The translations under genes were made by a program, and so were the position numbers. DNA of 64,000 nucleotides from Zea mays (taxonomy: Eukaryota; Streptophyta; Magnoliopsida; Poales; Poaceae). The stretch covers positions 143,741,982 to 143,805,981 of the forward strand of contig NC_050097.1 in NCBI RefSeq assembly GCF_902167145.1, in the 5' to 3' direction. Shown here one piece after another: positions 21,486-33,050 of this stretch. Position 1 is the stretch's first letter; each line of letters opens with the position of its first letter. A model generated the notes under the pieces. The model was given only the letters and a program-made list of their open reading frames with translations. It was not told where the DNA came from and ran no database searches.

Positions 21486-22727
21486 TCAATCTGCATTGGC
21501 CATCGGTGGATCGAGGCCCGCCATTCGGCTGCGCACGATGCGGTGGAAGAGCTCCCGCACCTGTCTCTCCAGCGGGTCCAGCCCGTCCTTGATGGCGGAG
21601 CACGCCGCGGCGAGTTCCGCTGCAGCCTCACGCAGCTCGGCCTCCCGCTCGCCGGTAAGCGGGACCGGCGCGGCGTCGATGGCCTCCGCGAGCCGCTGCG
21701 CGCACTTGTCCAGCGCGTGGATTTCCCTGAGCAGGCCGCACGAGCTGCGGCGGTCCTTGCGCCTCCCCTCCTCGGCGAGGCGTTCCTGGAGCGCGAGGAG
21801 CGGCGGCGCCCAGGGGAACGCGGCGCGCGGCGGCGCGGCCGGGAGGTGGTGCGCCTGCAGCGCGGCGGCGCGGTCCGGGCACGGCACGGCGGCAACGAGC
21901 GCCCAGGCGGCGAGGTGGAGCAGGCAGCCCATGGCGTAGGCCGGCGCGGCGAAGCCGCAGGAGGCCTCGGTGGCGCGCGGCGCGGCCAGGCCGGCTCCGA
22001 TGGCCTGCAGCTGGCGCGCCGCCGACCAGGTGCGGGACACGCTCCACGACAGCGAGCGTAAGTGCGCGGAGGGCGAGGCGCGGGACGGCGACGCCCGCGC
22101 GCGGCCGAAGGAGCGGTTGCGGTGGGACGCGAGGAACGAGGCGAGCCCGCCGCCGGCGCCCGCGGAGGCGGCGGCGGCATCGTCGGCGAGGAGCAGGGAA
22201 AGGTCCGAGAGCGCCTTCCGCGCGCGCCAGAGCTGGCCCTCGTGCACCTGCCCCTCGGCGGGCGCCAGCAGTGCGGAGGCCGCCAGCCCCGCGAGGCGCT
22301 CCCAGCGGCGGGCCTGGTCCACGCCGTCGCGCGCCGCGTTGCAGACGTCGAGCGCCCTGACGGCGCGCTCGCCGACCTCCGCCACCAGCTTCTCCGCGTC
22401 CGCGGGGGCCGTGACCCCGCCGCCGCGGCGCCGCGCCTCGGCCACCGCCGCCCGGAACTCCTCCTGGCACAGCAGGAACGCCTCCAGCAGGCGCCGGACC
22501 CACGCGACGGACATGAACTCCTCCCCGCCGGGCGCGCTCAGGCCCGCAAGGCGCACAGCGACATGGGCGTGGAAGTCCCCGAGCTCCGGGCCGGCGCCGC
22601 GCGGCGGCGGCATCGCGGCCGCCGGGGCGTCGCGGCGGAGGGAGAGGAGCGTGCGGCCGAACGAGGGGAACGGGGACGAGTGGGCGTGCGTCGACGGGGA
22701 GGAGCCCTGGAGGTCCGTGGCCGGCAT
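21486..22727 (-). CDS. ROH1-like protein (DUF793 family), 413 aa, single exon
   Basis: This is the one clearly intact host gene. The start MPATDLQGS matches the conserved N-terminus of plant ROH1/DUF793 proteins, followed by FGRTLLSLRRD. The conserved body begins at FHAHVAVRL (about 52) and continues with WVRRLLEAFLLCQEEF (76-91). A hydrophobic stretch lies at about 262-283 (AYAMGCLLHLAAWALVAAVPC), as in other members. The C-terminus is helical. Length is normal for the family. In Arabidopsis, ROH1 binds the exocyst subunit EXO70A1 and affects local secretion during seed-coat pectin deposition; the same role here is inferred. The gene is very GC-rich and intronless, so long antisense frames are by-products. 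The nearest element boundaries I can place lie several kb to the left and about 2 kb to the right. Stop: TGA at 21486-21488. Confidence 0.9.
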   Translation of the reverse strand: MPATDLQGSSPSTHAHSSPFPSFGRTLLSLRRDAPAAAMPPPRGAGPELGDFHAHVAVRLAGLSAPGGEEFMSVAWVRRLLEAFLLCQEEFRAAVAEARRRGGGVTAPADAEKLVAEVGERAVRALDVCNAARDGVDQARRWERLAGLAASALLAPAEGQVHEGQLWRARKALSDLSLLLADDAAAASAGAGGGLASFLASHRNRSFGRARASPSRASPSAHLRSLSWSVSRTWSAARQLQAIGAGLAAPRATEASCGFAAPAYAMGCLLHLAAWALVAAVPCPDRAAALQAHHLPAAPPRAAFPWAPPLLALQERLAEEGRRKDRRSSCGLLREIHALDKCAQRLAEAIDAAPVPLTGEREAELREAAAELAAACSAIKDGLDPLERQVRELFHRIVRSRMAGLDPPMANAD

Positions 22728-22955
22728 GGTGTCGGTCTCGGCGTCGGCGGACGAATCGAAGCGCGGATCTTGGACAGGGAATGGCCGACAGCGTTGTGGT
22801 GGGGTCGGTGGGGCTTTGGCTCAGTGGGTCCGTGGGCGCATGGCGGCCCAGCTCAGCTCAACTCGAGCAGGCGTTTTTCCGGTGAGATTGCGTGGGGGGA
22901 TGGCGGTGGTGGATGAGTGAATGGTGATGGGGAATGGGGAGGGTGGCGTGGTGAA

Positions 22956-22970
22956 GCTATGTATATATGT
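22956..22970 (-). promoter_or_regulatory. Probable TATA region of the ROH1-like gene
   Basis: ACATATATACATAGC on the minus strand lies about 230 bp upstream of the start codon and suggests a 5' leader of roughly 200 bp. No other core element was assigned. Confidence 0.5.
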
Positions 22971-22984
22971 GTGGGGATGGCGCG

Positions 22985-24661
22985 ATTACGACCGGCATTA
23001 CTTTTTTTATTGGTTTTGGAAGGTTTGGGAAGAAAGGGTCCGAAGCTCTCCCCCTCCTCGTTTGGGCTAATCATGGCGGTTGGAGTAGTTTAGCAGCGCT
23101 GTGTTTTCTTATCTTTGGGCGCAAATATCCCTCTGGTATCGTGCGGTGGACAGACCAACGCAAATCCCGCGATCTGTAGGGACCGGATCCGCAAAAAGGT
23201 TTAAAGGTACGTGCAGTGCAGGCGTAGCTCGTGCTCGTGCGTGCGACGGTACACGGGAGGCGGCGGCCATTATTCTACCCGTTTGGTTCTACCAGCAGAT
23301 CGTGTATGAAACACGATTGTACACAGTTTATTTGGTGGAAGATATGAGACAAGGCCGAAGGAGATAGCCACTTCTTGTAAATTGTGCTAGTGTTGCATTA
23401 GCCAAAAAAAACTACTACAGTACCCTTATGTTATGTCAGCACACACTCATATTTGATATTCATAAAAACTAAATTTAATATCAAAGTGAACACATGTTCC
23501 AGATATCAGATATTAAACTGATAAGAATAAATATTAAATTTTACTTTAACCAAAAGGTATAAACTGATAAGAACAAATATACCATCGTATTTGATAGCGA
23601 TAAAAGAATAGATTTAATATCAAAGTGAATATATGGTTCATATATAAAATATTAAATTGGATAAAACAAATATCACATACTATCTTAGACGACGAAAAAG
23701 TTACGAGTCAAACGCAATTCTAATCCCTTATTTTATAGCACTATATGAAAACGCTGTAATATATGTGGTCATGTGTCGTGTTGGTGGTGTTTCGTCTAAC
23801 GGGGATCGCTACAGATGGTGGAGACCGGTCGAAATCCTCCGCCCGGGCGAGCAGTTGGCGGTCAGGTCATGTTTCAGCAATCAGCGGGACGATGGCGAGG
23901 CGGATTTTGGTTATGATTAGTAAAAGAAACCGAGTCGTTTGTTTGTGCCATGGTCAAGGTCCGCAAGGAAGAGCAGGGAGCAAGGAGCAGGTCCGTGACC
24001 GCGGCGGACGCGGGAGGGGTCGTCCAAGGGAGTAACGGGCTAGTACACGCGCACGCGACGCGGAGGGCGTTCCCACCAGCACCGCGGGCGCGCGAGCTTA
24101 GCTTACGGCGCTGCCCCTCGCCTGGTGCGGCGGCGTCGGCGGCCGACCGGGGGCAGTTTGGGGAGTCCTGGAGGCGCGGGCGAGCGCGGTGGGCCACGCG
24201 GACACGGACACGCGGCTGGGGAATGGGGATGGTGGTCTGGTCGCTCCCGCTACTCGTCTCGTGGTTGGCCTTGACCCCAGTGGGGCCCGGGCTCGGCGAT
24301 TGCCACTGGGAAACGCTCGGGGAGGGGAGACCGTCCGCAGGTGGGTGGGTCCCGGTTCCCAGGCATGCAGTGGACGAGTGTGGGTTCAGACTTCAGAGTC
24401 CAGACTCCAGGGAGGGAGGGAGGGAGGTGAGACCGGACGGACGGGTGGCACGTGCCGTCGGCCGCGCGTACGGACCCGATCCCGACCCCAGCCGTTCACT
24501 TGAAGTGGGGCCCGCCCGTACAAGGGCTGCTTTCTTCCGGCTCCAGGCGAAAGCACAGTGCCGCAGCCGGCGTACGTACGGCACACACGCGTCACTGCTC
24601 GCAGAATCACCGACACTACCCTACGTAGCGTCGGCACACGCATCCGGCGACCACAGCGACG
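22985..24661. other. Upstream flank of the ROH1-like gene; imperfect tandem repeat inside
   Basis: No gene is seen. 23445-23545 and 23584-23685 are two AT-rich imperfect copies sharing TTTAATATCAAAGTGAA and a following ATATTAAA block, with a period of about 135-140 bp. 23950-24660 is GC-rich with long open frames but no recognisable protein. Confidence 0.5.
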
Positions 24662-24834
24662 TGTTGAAGTATATCTAGTGGTAACGAGATTGAGAGAAAC
24701 AAATGACAGTTGTAAGTCTATATTGCAGGGGAACATTGGATTATATACAGGCTGCAGGGTACTCCCCCAAGGGGTGCGACCCTTGGGTAGTAACCCATCG
24801 GATGAGTTTGATCACATGTGAATGTTTCGCAACA
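24662..24834 (-). repeat. 3' LTR of the old copia element
   Basis: The plus strand is TGTTGAAGTA...TTTCGCAACA. It lies beside the purine tract at 24835-24850. Confidence 0.88.
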
Positions 24835-25150
24835 CTCCCCCTTGATCAACCCAAATCCCTTTGATCACCTGAAAGTCGTCTTCCAATGTACCATCTCCTC
24901 AAAAACCCTGTGGGAAAAAATAAGGAGTACACAATGTCTTTTGGATAATGAGAATAATCCCATTTGAATTCCAAAAGAAAATATGCTTGTAATCATCATG
25001 CATAAAAACCTCTGTGGGGAAAAATCAATGATGAAGCATATAACTTAGTTGATATTACCTCATTAAAAACTTTAGATGAGAAAACCTTAACAAGGCAAAA
25101 CTCATACAAAGAAAAGAGTGTAATATGATGGTACAAAACAGGTCAAAAAT
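24835..25150 (-). other. PPT and 3' untranslated repeats of the old copia element
   Basis: The minus strand holds TTTTTCCCACAGGG...-type phrases (near 24901 and 25011) and TTTTTAATGAGG-like phrases. These are characteristic of the region after pol in several plant copia lineages. A second diverged set lies at 25450-25880. Confidence 0.65.
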
Positions 25151-25154
25151 CATG

Positions 25155-27385
25155 GAGAATTACTCCCCCGATCCTTGCAAGCACTTAAGTCTTCTAATAC
25201 CAATCACCTCAACACTTTTATGAAAACGTTGAGTATGGTAGAGATTTTGTGAATAAATCAGTATTGATTATCACAAGACTTTGTTTGCAAGATGTTTATA
25301 TCTCCATTTTTCTGAAGTTCATGGCGATAAAACAATTTAGGAGCAATATGTTGCTCCTGATATAACCTGTTTCCATCTGAACAACACAAGCTCAATTATC
25401 CTTATAGATAATTGTCGGTGGTTCAATTGAACCATGGTATGACATTGTTCTCCCATGGACCTCTAGTCCAAAGAACAATAATATGTCTATAGTCATCATC
25501 TCAAAAACCCCAGTGGGAAAAATAAATGATGAGACATATAACTCAGGCAAATATTTTTTCCAAGATAATCTAGTCAGAAAATCTGAGAAATCAACATATC
25601 AGCTGAGTCTCCTTAAAAACCCAGTGGGAAAAATAAGGAGTGCAGTCATACTCTATTGTTGATCTATTTGAACTTTAGGGAGATAAACTCATATCCTAGT
25701 TCAAATACAACAATAACTATGTCATAATGTATAATCCTCGAAAACATCTACGGGAAAAATAGATGATACGACATAGACCTTGTGTTGATGTTGTCTCGTT
25801 AAAAACTTTGAATGAGAAACCCAAACAAGGGAAAAACTCATGCAAACAAAAGAGTACAACATGATGTATAAACAAGTTCTTCTGATCAAGAGGAAACTCC
25901 CCCTGATCTTTACAAATTACTAAGTCATCCCACGACCTGCTCTCAAACACATTTAAAATATGAAGTAAGGTAGAGACTTAGTTTGTAACTTGTTTTTTCA
26001 TCTAAACAACACAAAGTAATATTATCTTTATAGATAATAAGGTCAGTGATATAAAAATCATGACCACCACATACCCTCTGTATGTAGTATATCATTCTGT
26101 ACAATCCCACGAAGTGTACTATAGAATGATTAGTGTAAGTGACCATTAATCTCTGTTGATCAACATTTATCAAACAGTAGGTCCAACTTACCAGAAGTAT
26201 GTCATTGATCTTGTACCTGGGGATCTTCTATAGATATCCAAGATCAATATATCCAAAAATAAGGAGAGCATGAGTACATCTGGAGATCATAACTCGATCT
26301 CATGTGCTGTTAGCTAGCAAATCATTGCAAAGCAATATCCGGCCGGATGCTCTTGCAAGATACAATAGCACATCTCATGATCGGAAAGAATCAAATAACA
26401 ATGATTCTTTCATATTGAATTTCTTCAATATATGTTGGATATAGACAACTTTGTATCTAAGATACGCAAGGTAGTTTACTTTGAATTGAAATCTCTTACA
26501 ATTCATATCCTCTATCTTGAACTCCGTCGATAAGTAATGTATGTTTAAAATATGCTGCACATATTTACACTGAACATACCATAATTTGTGTATCCTTTCA
26601 GAAAGAAGGATTCACTAGGTCGAATGTACCATATTTGACCTGGATGCTCTAAGTCACAAAGACTTTCCAAGCATTGCAAACTTGTGATTGGTTATTATGT
26701 ATTTGGAATCCTTCAAGACTCCATAAATACCATAATTCAGTGACCACATATGCATATGTTGTCACTACATCTATCAACTGCAAAGATAGATGATTTACTG
26801 CCCTTTGTATTGTATCGGAATTTTACTACTCACAGTAGAAGAGAATTTATAGCATTAAAATAATGCTTGGGTTTGCGTATAAACTCAGTTGCTACTAGCC
26901 ATGCTTTCTCACCACCTCATTGTTTCCAAGTCCATGAAAACAAACATGTATCCACAGTAAGATACCTTGAAGTGGAAATAATTCAACACTTCTTTCCGAT
27001 GAGCAAGGCTATCTCTGCAACATTGTATCACTCAACAAGATCCAATTTGAGCATACTCGTGCTCTGCTATGGCCATAGTCTTTTGGATCACTTGGAGTGC
27101 ATATACAATTGCTGAGATGTATGTGTCGACACTTGTAGCTTTTAAATAACACAATTCTCCAGTTGACATAAAGTCATTTTTATGTACCCTTATGATTCCT
27201 CGTGAAATCCCAAAACGAGAATCAAGGGCTTCCGATAACCTAGCCTCATCAGTGCGCACTGAGCTAGGTTGTGAATGTCTTCCATTCACAGGATAATCAA
27301 TATCCTTTAGGTGTCCACCAACACCATGTTGGTTACCAACGAATAGATGGTCTACATTTACTATCTCAGAAGGTCTAGCCTTCAT
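25155..27385 (-). pseudogene. pol: Decayed copia pol: RT and two copies of the RNase H end
   Basis: Minus-strand fragments match copia Pol in order. An ARLVA...F-like RT start lies at about 26840-26960. QIWYIRPSESFFLKGYTN at about 26600-26660 is an RT segment. YVQHILKKFN lies at about 26400-26440 and RPDIAFAM at about 26310-26340. TYTNHS...LIIYKDN (RNase H) lies at 26030-26150. A second RNase H end, PTIIYKDN and DLFTKSLPYSTF, lies at 25210-25440. Many stops and frameshifts make it non-functional. The 26173-25943 frame carries the first RNase H copy. The repeated tail shows a duplication with a period of about 735 bp. Confidence 0.8.
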
Positions 27386-28844
27386 TAGCTTGCAAGCATC
27401 TTAATCCTAGGATTTGTGACCATACTTCTCCCCCTCTTATTTACAACATTATTGTAATAGGGAGTTGAGTGGTGTTCCATTTAACCACTCTTTCTGGCAC
27501 TTCCCCGTAGGATTAATTTTAGTGACACCTCATAGTAAATGCACATGGTAGTCAATTTGCAATTTCTTGCAAATCATTCGAACCTAAAGGTTCAGTTTTA
27601 GTACGTGATCCTGAGCCTGAATGCTTACTGCATTCATTATAATTTCCTGGCATTCATTTTGGTACTCGAAATCTCCCCCTAATGCCTGGAAAAGCTCATG
27701 ATTCAAGCAAGCGTACGAGCCATAAATAGATTCTCAAGAAGAGATTCTAAAACTTAATGATCGACGGAGAATAAATTCTCACATAGATCCCCAGCTTTCT
27801 GTGTGCCCATACATGTACGCTGCGGTGGTGAGATTGGGAACATCCCAATGTATGCATGGGAAATCTTTCATGGATTCCCACGTACTAAAACCATAGGGGA
27901 ACTTGTACATGCAGTACATGCAGTTCATCACAAGTCAGGAGCGTGTAAAACTTCCTGACTCCAACCATAACTAGTTGGAAATGACAATTCATTACTGATG
28001 GTCATTAATGATCTGAAATATTCGAATCTATCACAGATTCATCATATCCCTTATGGATATCATGCTGAATACCAAGACAAACAATCATCATTGTAAGCAT
28101 ATTTGGTAAATTCAGTAGTGTGGAGGCTAATGTGCTCAAGCTTGAGACATTATTACTTAATGGTCATGTGTTGTCCGAAGGACACACTTGAGGTCATCAT
28201 ATAGATGCACCAAAGAACCATATAAAGCCTTCAATGTCCATACCATCTTTGTATTGGACCACACTCGTTCTTTTGAAGCAATTCAAAGAACTTAACCAAT
28301 TCAGATCAGATTTTAAGATAAGAGAGACTTAAAATCTCATTTCCGATGATACTCATCAAGTATTCATCTTATGGAAAAAATGACCAATAGAATTGTTCAT
28401 AACTTTTCATTTCATCCCAACAATGGGATGACCAATTCAATCTTACCCAACATGGTAAGTATCATCACTTGAAAAGTTATAACATATGCAACACTTTGTA
28501 TGGGAGGATGTATGTAGAATACAATCCATAAGAAATGTTTCCGAGAAACACATGCAATATCCATCACTATCACTTTGTGTTTCCACATGATAGAAATTAT
28601 ATGGATATCTCTATAATATGGTAAGATAACAATTAGGATATATCAACACATCCTTGATACTTCCAATACCAAAGGGGGTATGATAATAACATATCATGAT
28701 ATCGCTTGAAGCGATAGTCAAAATATTCTTTCCTCTTTCCAAAGGAATATGAGAATATTTTGTTTCCCCACTTATAGAGTTTGTGGCTCAATTCTCCACA
28801 TTGCATGTTTCTTCCTCAATTGGAAGAATCCCTGTACAAATTTG

Positions 28845-29035
28845 CACAACTCAAATCAATGAGTCTTCAACTCCCTTGAGGAGTTTGTTCAACTCTAATC
28901 GATGAGTTTGTTCAACTCAAATCACATGAGTGATCAACTCCAATCGATGAGTTTGTTTAACTCAAATTCATATGAGTTTTTACACTCAAATCACATGAGT
29001 GTGTTCAACTCACATCGCATGAGTTGAACCTATCA
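28845..29035. repeat. Short tandem repeats with (T)CAACTC and GATGAGTTTG phrases
   Basis: About eight degenerate units of roughly 20-35 bp alternate CAACTCAAATC and its near complement ATGAGTTTGTT. Confidence 0.7.
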
Positions 29036-29828
29036 CAACATCAATTATGAGATTATACCAAATCTCATGCATCATGCAAAAGCAAATCATCTAACAAAGT
29101 GGTCTTCTCTTAGGAAGAGAAGTGTTGTTACATGATTATTCCAAATCACGATTTACACAACTAACCATTGTTATCATGTCAGATGGAAGATTGAAGTACA
29201 CTTCATATCTTAGCTTTGATGAGTAGTATGCATATTTTGGGATTTCATATACAAGATTAGATGCCTGGGCATACAACACTATATCACATATAGTGTAATG
29301 ACAAAAGAGTTTGTCATACTCATTGCCCTTCTCTTTTTAATGTGCTTATATATTTGCTTTCAAGCAAAATATATGAATACAAAGTGTTAGTCTACAACAT
29401 AATGTAGACACATACTCATAAGTCCATAAGTCTTATGATTTTCTTTGCTATTCATTTTGCGCTTGCACATCAAGGCGCAAAAGCACATAAGTTCTTTTCA
29501 TAAGAACCATAAGAGAAAGAGAGCATCTCATTTCCTCCAAATTGAAGAGGTGAATTACCATATCATGCAAAAAATGAAATGAACATATCCAATGAACATT
29601 GAGGATAATTAAGCCCATTAGGCGAGTTCATCAAACTCTATTAAATAATTATCCTTCAAATGGCTTAACCATTTTCGTTTGTTGTTGTAACTTTGCCGCA
29701 AAATATATTATATCTTTATATGTTGGATAATTCCAGGTATCACATAAAGTGTACCAAAGATTTTTGAAAATTGGTGTACACAACGTAGATAATCTCCATG
29801 TAATTAAACAATAGAGTAGATCTCCCAG

Positions 29829-30460
29829 TAGTGGGCAAAACTTTTGCTGCCTGAAAGCATGGTCTCTGGGCTGATATATTCAAGGAACATACCGCAACCA
29901 ATGCTTAGGACTCCACTACCCTGTGCTTGACCAAAATTTCAAAAATAAAATGGAAATCACCATAAAGGTGAATAACCAACATCACATCTCCAACATATCT
30001 ACTTGGAAGAACACATAGGTAATCATCATAACCATATGATGTAGACCTCTTACTGATGGGCAAATAACATTTTGCTGTCTAAAAGCTTGGTCTCAGGGCA
30101 AATAAATTCCAAGAATTTATTGCAGCCAAAGCCTAGATCTCCATCATGTGTTGAAATATTCCAAGTTCAAGATATGTGTCATATTTTGCAAGAATTCATC
30201 GTTTAATTAAGTAGAACTTAATTAAAAGAGTTCTTTTAGCAGTCACCATGACTGCAGCGTCCAGCCTGGCTTTATAGCCCGCGACGCCTGCTTGGTCCGT
30301 GATCTTTTTGGGTTAGCACGTATAGGTAATCATCTCGAAAGATGTAGACCTTATAGTGATAGGCATTTCAAATGCGGCCTAAAGCACGGTCTCTGGGCTA
30401 CTAAATTCTATAAAGAATTTAGCGCAGCCAGTGCTTAGGACTCCATCACCCTATGCTTTT
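29829..30460. repeat. Three diverged copies of an approximately 100-bp block
   Basis: Each copy runs GGGCAAAA..TTGC.GCCT.AAAGC.TGGTCTC.GGGC..., then an AATT(T/C)-rich inverted piece, then GC.GCCAATGCTTAGGACTCCA. Starts lie near 29829, 30055 and 30356, spaced 225-300 bp. Confidence 0.7.
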
Positions 30461-30779
30461 CACAAAAAATGCAATCTTATGTTGCATGAGGACCGTTAAG
30501 TTTCGACTTAATTAATGTGCTATGTTTTCCATGCTAACATAAAAAAATGCAAAAACAAAAGCAAGTCGAAAATATGTGAATTATAAATGTAAATAAAATA
30601 TAATTCACTAACAAGTCTGTATTTTTATAATAAAAACAGACAAGTATATACAATTATATAAAACAGTTTGCAGTCTAAATATCGAATTTAGACGCCTAAT
30701 CATAAGTTAGAACTGAAATGACATATAAAACATAGTTTTATACTTCAATTCAGAACTTAAAATGATAAAATAGGTTTTT

Positions 30780-32210
30780 TTTTTCTTTTTCTGGTTCATG
30801 TGGTGGCCCTGGTGCCATCAGGCCGGGGCGGCCCACGCGTCCAGCCACCAGGCCGGGGCGGCCCACGCGGCCAGCCACCAAGCCGGGGCGGCCCAGGCGC
30901 GCCACCAGAGCCGACGGCCCAGACGCTGGCCTAACCAGGCGGCCCACTTGGCTATTATAGTGGTGGGGCTGTTTAGGGTTTGTAACCCTAACCGCCATAT
31001 GCATAGCCGCCGCCGCCAGGGGCTAATCCGGCCGCCGCCATGGAGTTGGTGCTCCTCTGCCGCCGCCATGCATCGGCCTTTGCCGCGCCCAGCCCCTTGT
31101 CGCGCCAAGCGCCAGGACCACCTCGTGGCCAAGCACCGAGCACCGCGCCCAGACCACCACGTGGCCGAGCCGCCGCCGGTCTTCTCCATCCGGCGCCAGG
31201 GAGCCAGGCGCCCTCCAGGAAACCAGGCCATGAAGCAACAGGGCCTCTCTGCGCGTCCTCGGGAGCAGTCGCCAGCGCGAGAGATGGCCAAACCGTGCGC
31301 TCGCTCGACCAGGGAGCCGCGCCACCTGGAGATGTGTGGCCCGCGCGCCTGGCTTGAGGCCGCCAGGTCTGCGCGCCTCGCCGGGCTGCTGTGCCGCTCC
31401 GAGCTACGGCCGTGGCCGATCGTCCGCGCCGAGCGCGTGACCCGGACTGGAAACCGGGCTCGCGACCGTGCAGGGGAGCCGCGCCGAGGGCGCCTCTGCG
31501 CCTGCCTTCGCTGGGAAGAGCCGCCGGGCTGCGCCAAGCGCTGCCGAGGAGGCCGCTACGAGCGCCTCGTAGGGCCGCGCCGAGCCCCCAGCCGTCTGTC
31601 TCGCGCGAGGCCGCGTCCGTGGTTGACTGGTCGGACGCGCGGCCGACAGGGAGCGCCGCCGGTCCTCCGTGTGCGGCCGACGGGGATTCGAGGGCGGTCG
31701 AGCCGCCGCCCGCCACTACCAGGGGCGTTGCAGCCGTGGAGCCGCGCCCGAGGAGGACCGACGTGGTCCGTCGGGGCTCGCTGAGGCCGACCAGCCGAGC
31801 ACGCACCGCGCCGGGTGGCCAGCAGAGTCCGCGCTGGCTCCTACGCCGAGGAGTCCTCGCCGGAGCCAGGCCGGCTGCGCTCGAGCCGTGGTCGACCTCG
31901 TTCGCCCGTGGCCGCCAAGGGTCGGGTTCGCCATCCAAGCCGGAGTCGGGGCTCGCCAGGCCCGTGGCTGCGCGCCGCCAGGGGATCCGACCGTGCTAGG
32001 GCGGTTGCCCGCGGCGGGCTCGGCCGGCTGCGCCCACCCGCACTAGGGCTGGGGCTAGCCGTGCTCGCATCGGAGCGTCCCCGAGCCCACACCGGAGTCC
32101 GCATCCGTGACTGCCGGTGCTTGCAGCACCGTGGCCGCGATGGCCCTTGTGACGTCCGGCTCTCGTGGTGATGTGAATGGCGACGAATTTGAAGAAGAGC
32201 CATAGGCATC
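30780..32210. other. GC-rich block near the 5' end of the old copia element
   Basis: Base composition switches from AT-rich to strongly GC-rich between about 30785 and 32210. Long open frames exist on both strands (for example 30798-31784 plus and 30988-31938 minus). Their products are low-complexity Arg/Ala/Pro/Gly with no recognised domain, so I do not call genes. It could be a GC-rich leader/gag region or captured DNA. Confidence 0.55.
30818..30910. repeat. Three tandem 30-bp units
   Basis: CAGGCCGGGGCGGCCCACGC plus a variable CAGCCAC tail repeats three times with one or two changes per unit. Confidence 0.85.
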
Positions 32211-32315
32211 GTACCTTTCTATTCTTCTTTCACCAACTGCGAGCAATCACTTCTATTCGTCCGTCCAATAGTGCTTCTGCCATGGCCTTTTCTCGCTCCG
32301 CTCGGTGGAGAGCAA

Positions 32316-32329
32316 ACGTGCTGATAACG
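32316..32329 (-). other. Primer binding site of the old copia element
   Basis: CGTTATCAGCACG on the minus strand directly follows the LTR end. This PBS form is known in some plant copia lineages. Confidence 0.65.
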
Positions 32330-32493
32330 TGTTGAAGTATATCTAGTGGTAACGAGATTGAGAGAGACAAATGACAGTTGTAAGTCTTTATTGCAGGGGA
32401 ACATTGGATTATATACAGACTGCAAGGGTACTCCCCAAGGGGTGCGACCCTTGGATAGTAACCCATCTGATGAGTTTGATCACATGTGAATGT
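32330..32493 (-). repeat. 5' LTR of the old copia element, outer end truncated
   Basis: It matches 24662-24825 with few differences, then diverges at 32494 before TTCGCAACA. Confidence 0.85.
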
Positions 32494-33050
32494 AGAACGG
32501 AAGGACGGAGGAAGCATGGCCACGTCAGCAGCGGAGAGAAAGAGGCGGCAATGCTGCGGTTTTCGTACATCGGCTCGTCTCGTCCATTCAGGGAACGTCC
32601 ATGCATGCGTTTGGGCGCATTGTTGAAATTCAATCGAACTAGTACTGTTGTGGAGGATTTACAACGTATATAACAATGTTTATATAGTGAAGTTTGAAAC
32701 AGAGAACAAGAGAGACAGCCTAATCACGATCAGCGATTTTCAATTCAAACCCGTTGGCCCATCTAAAGCGGCGATGAAGAGTATCAGGTAGATCCTTAGG
32801 CGTTTGGCCATAGATAGAATCATATTTAATCCTCTACCTTTTGGTTCCGTCATCAGTTTTTCCTAGTTTTTTTTAAGGATTGTTACTTCTGTACCACTGT
32901 CTGCGTTGTTTGGCTAGTAATGCAAATATGAATCGAGTATGAGATATAGGGGTTATTTGGTTTACTGTCTAAAGCATCACAATGTGTCTAACTTTTATAC
33001 CTAAGCTACCGTCACATCAGACTAGATCGGATGGCCTTCCACATGTGCTA
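32494..33050. other. Unassigned intergenic DNA
   Basis: No gene, RNA gene or element boundary was recognised. Confidence 0.5.

Larger units (their letters stand above)
27386..30780 (-). other. AT-rich interior of the old copia element with local tandem repeats
   Basis: This should correspond to integrase and gag by position, but I recognise no protein motif. Local structure includes GTTCAACTC/ATGAGT repeats at 28845-29035 and three diverged copies of an approximately 100-bp block at 29829, 30055 and 30356. Confidence 0.5.
24662..32493 (-). mobile_element. Old, rearranged Ty1/copia element with 173-bp LTRs
   Basis: Matching terminal repeats lie at 24662-24834 and 32330-32493. On the minus strand, CGTTATCAGCACG next to the right LTR is a copia-type PBS, and GATCAAGGGGGAG next to the left LTR is the PPT. 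Decayed RT and RNase H segments lie at 25155-27000 in the expected order. The right LTR lacks its last nine or so bases and no target duplication is found, so that end was lost. At 7.8 kb it is longer than expected for this type, partly because its 3' end is duplicated and it contains a GC-rich block. Confidence 0.85.

Noticed and set aside
21425..22920. Several long open frames antisense or out of frame to the ROH1-like gene (up to 316 codons)
   Set aside because: High GC content makes all frames open; products are Arg/Ala/Pro-rich, while the 413-aa frame matches a conserved family end to end.
23950..24678. A 242-codon GC-rich plus-strand frame next to the old copia LTR
   Set aside because: No recognisable domain or codon pattern, and it runs into the LTR; treated as chance in GC-rich DNA.
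30798..31999. Long open frames on both strands (up to 328 codons)
   Set aside because: Low-complexity products with 30-bp tandem repeats and no domain; explained by GC content.
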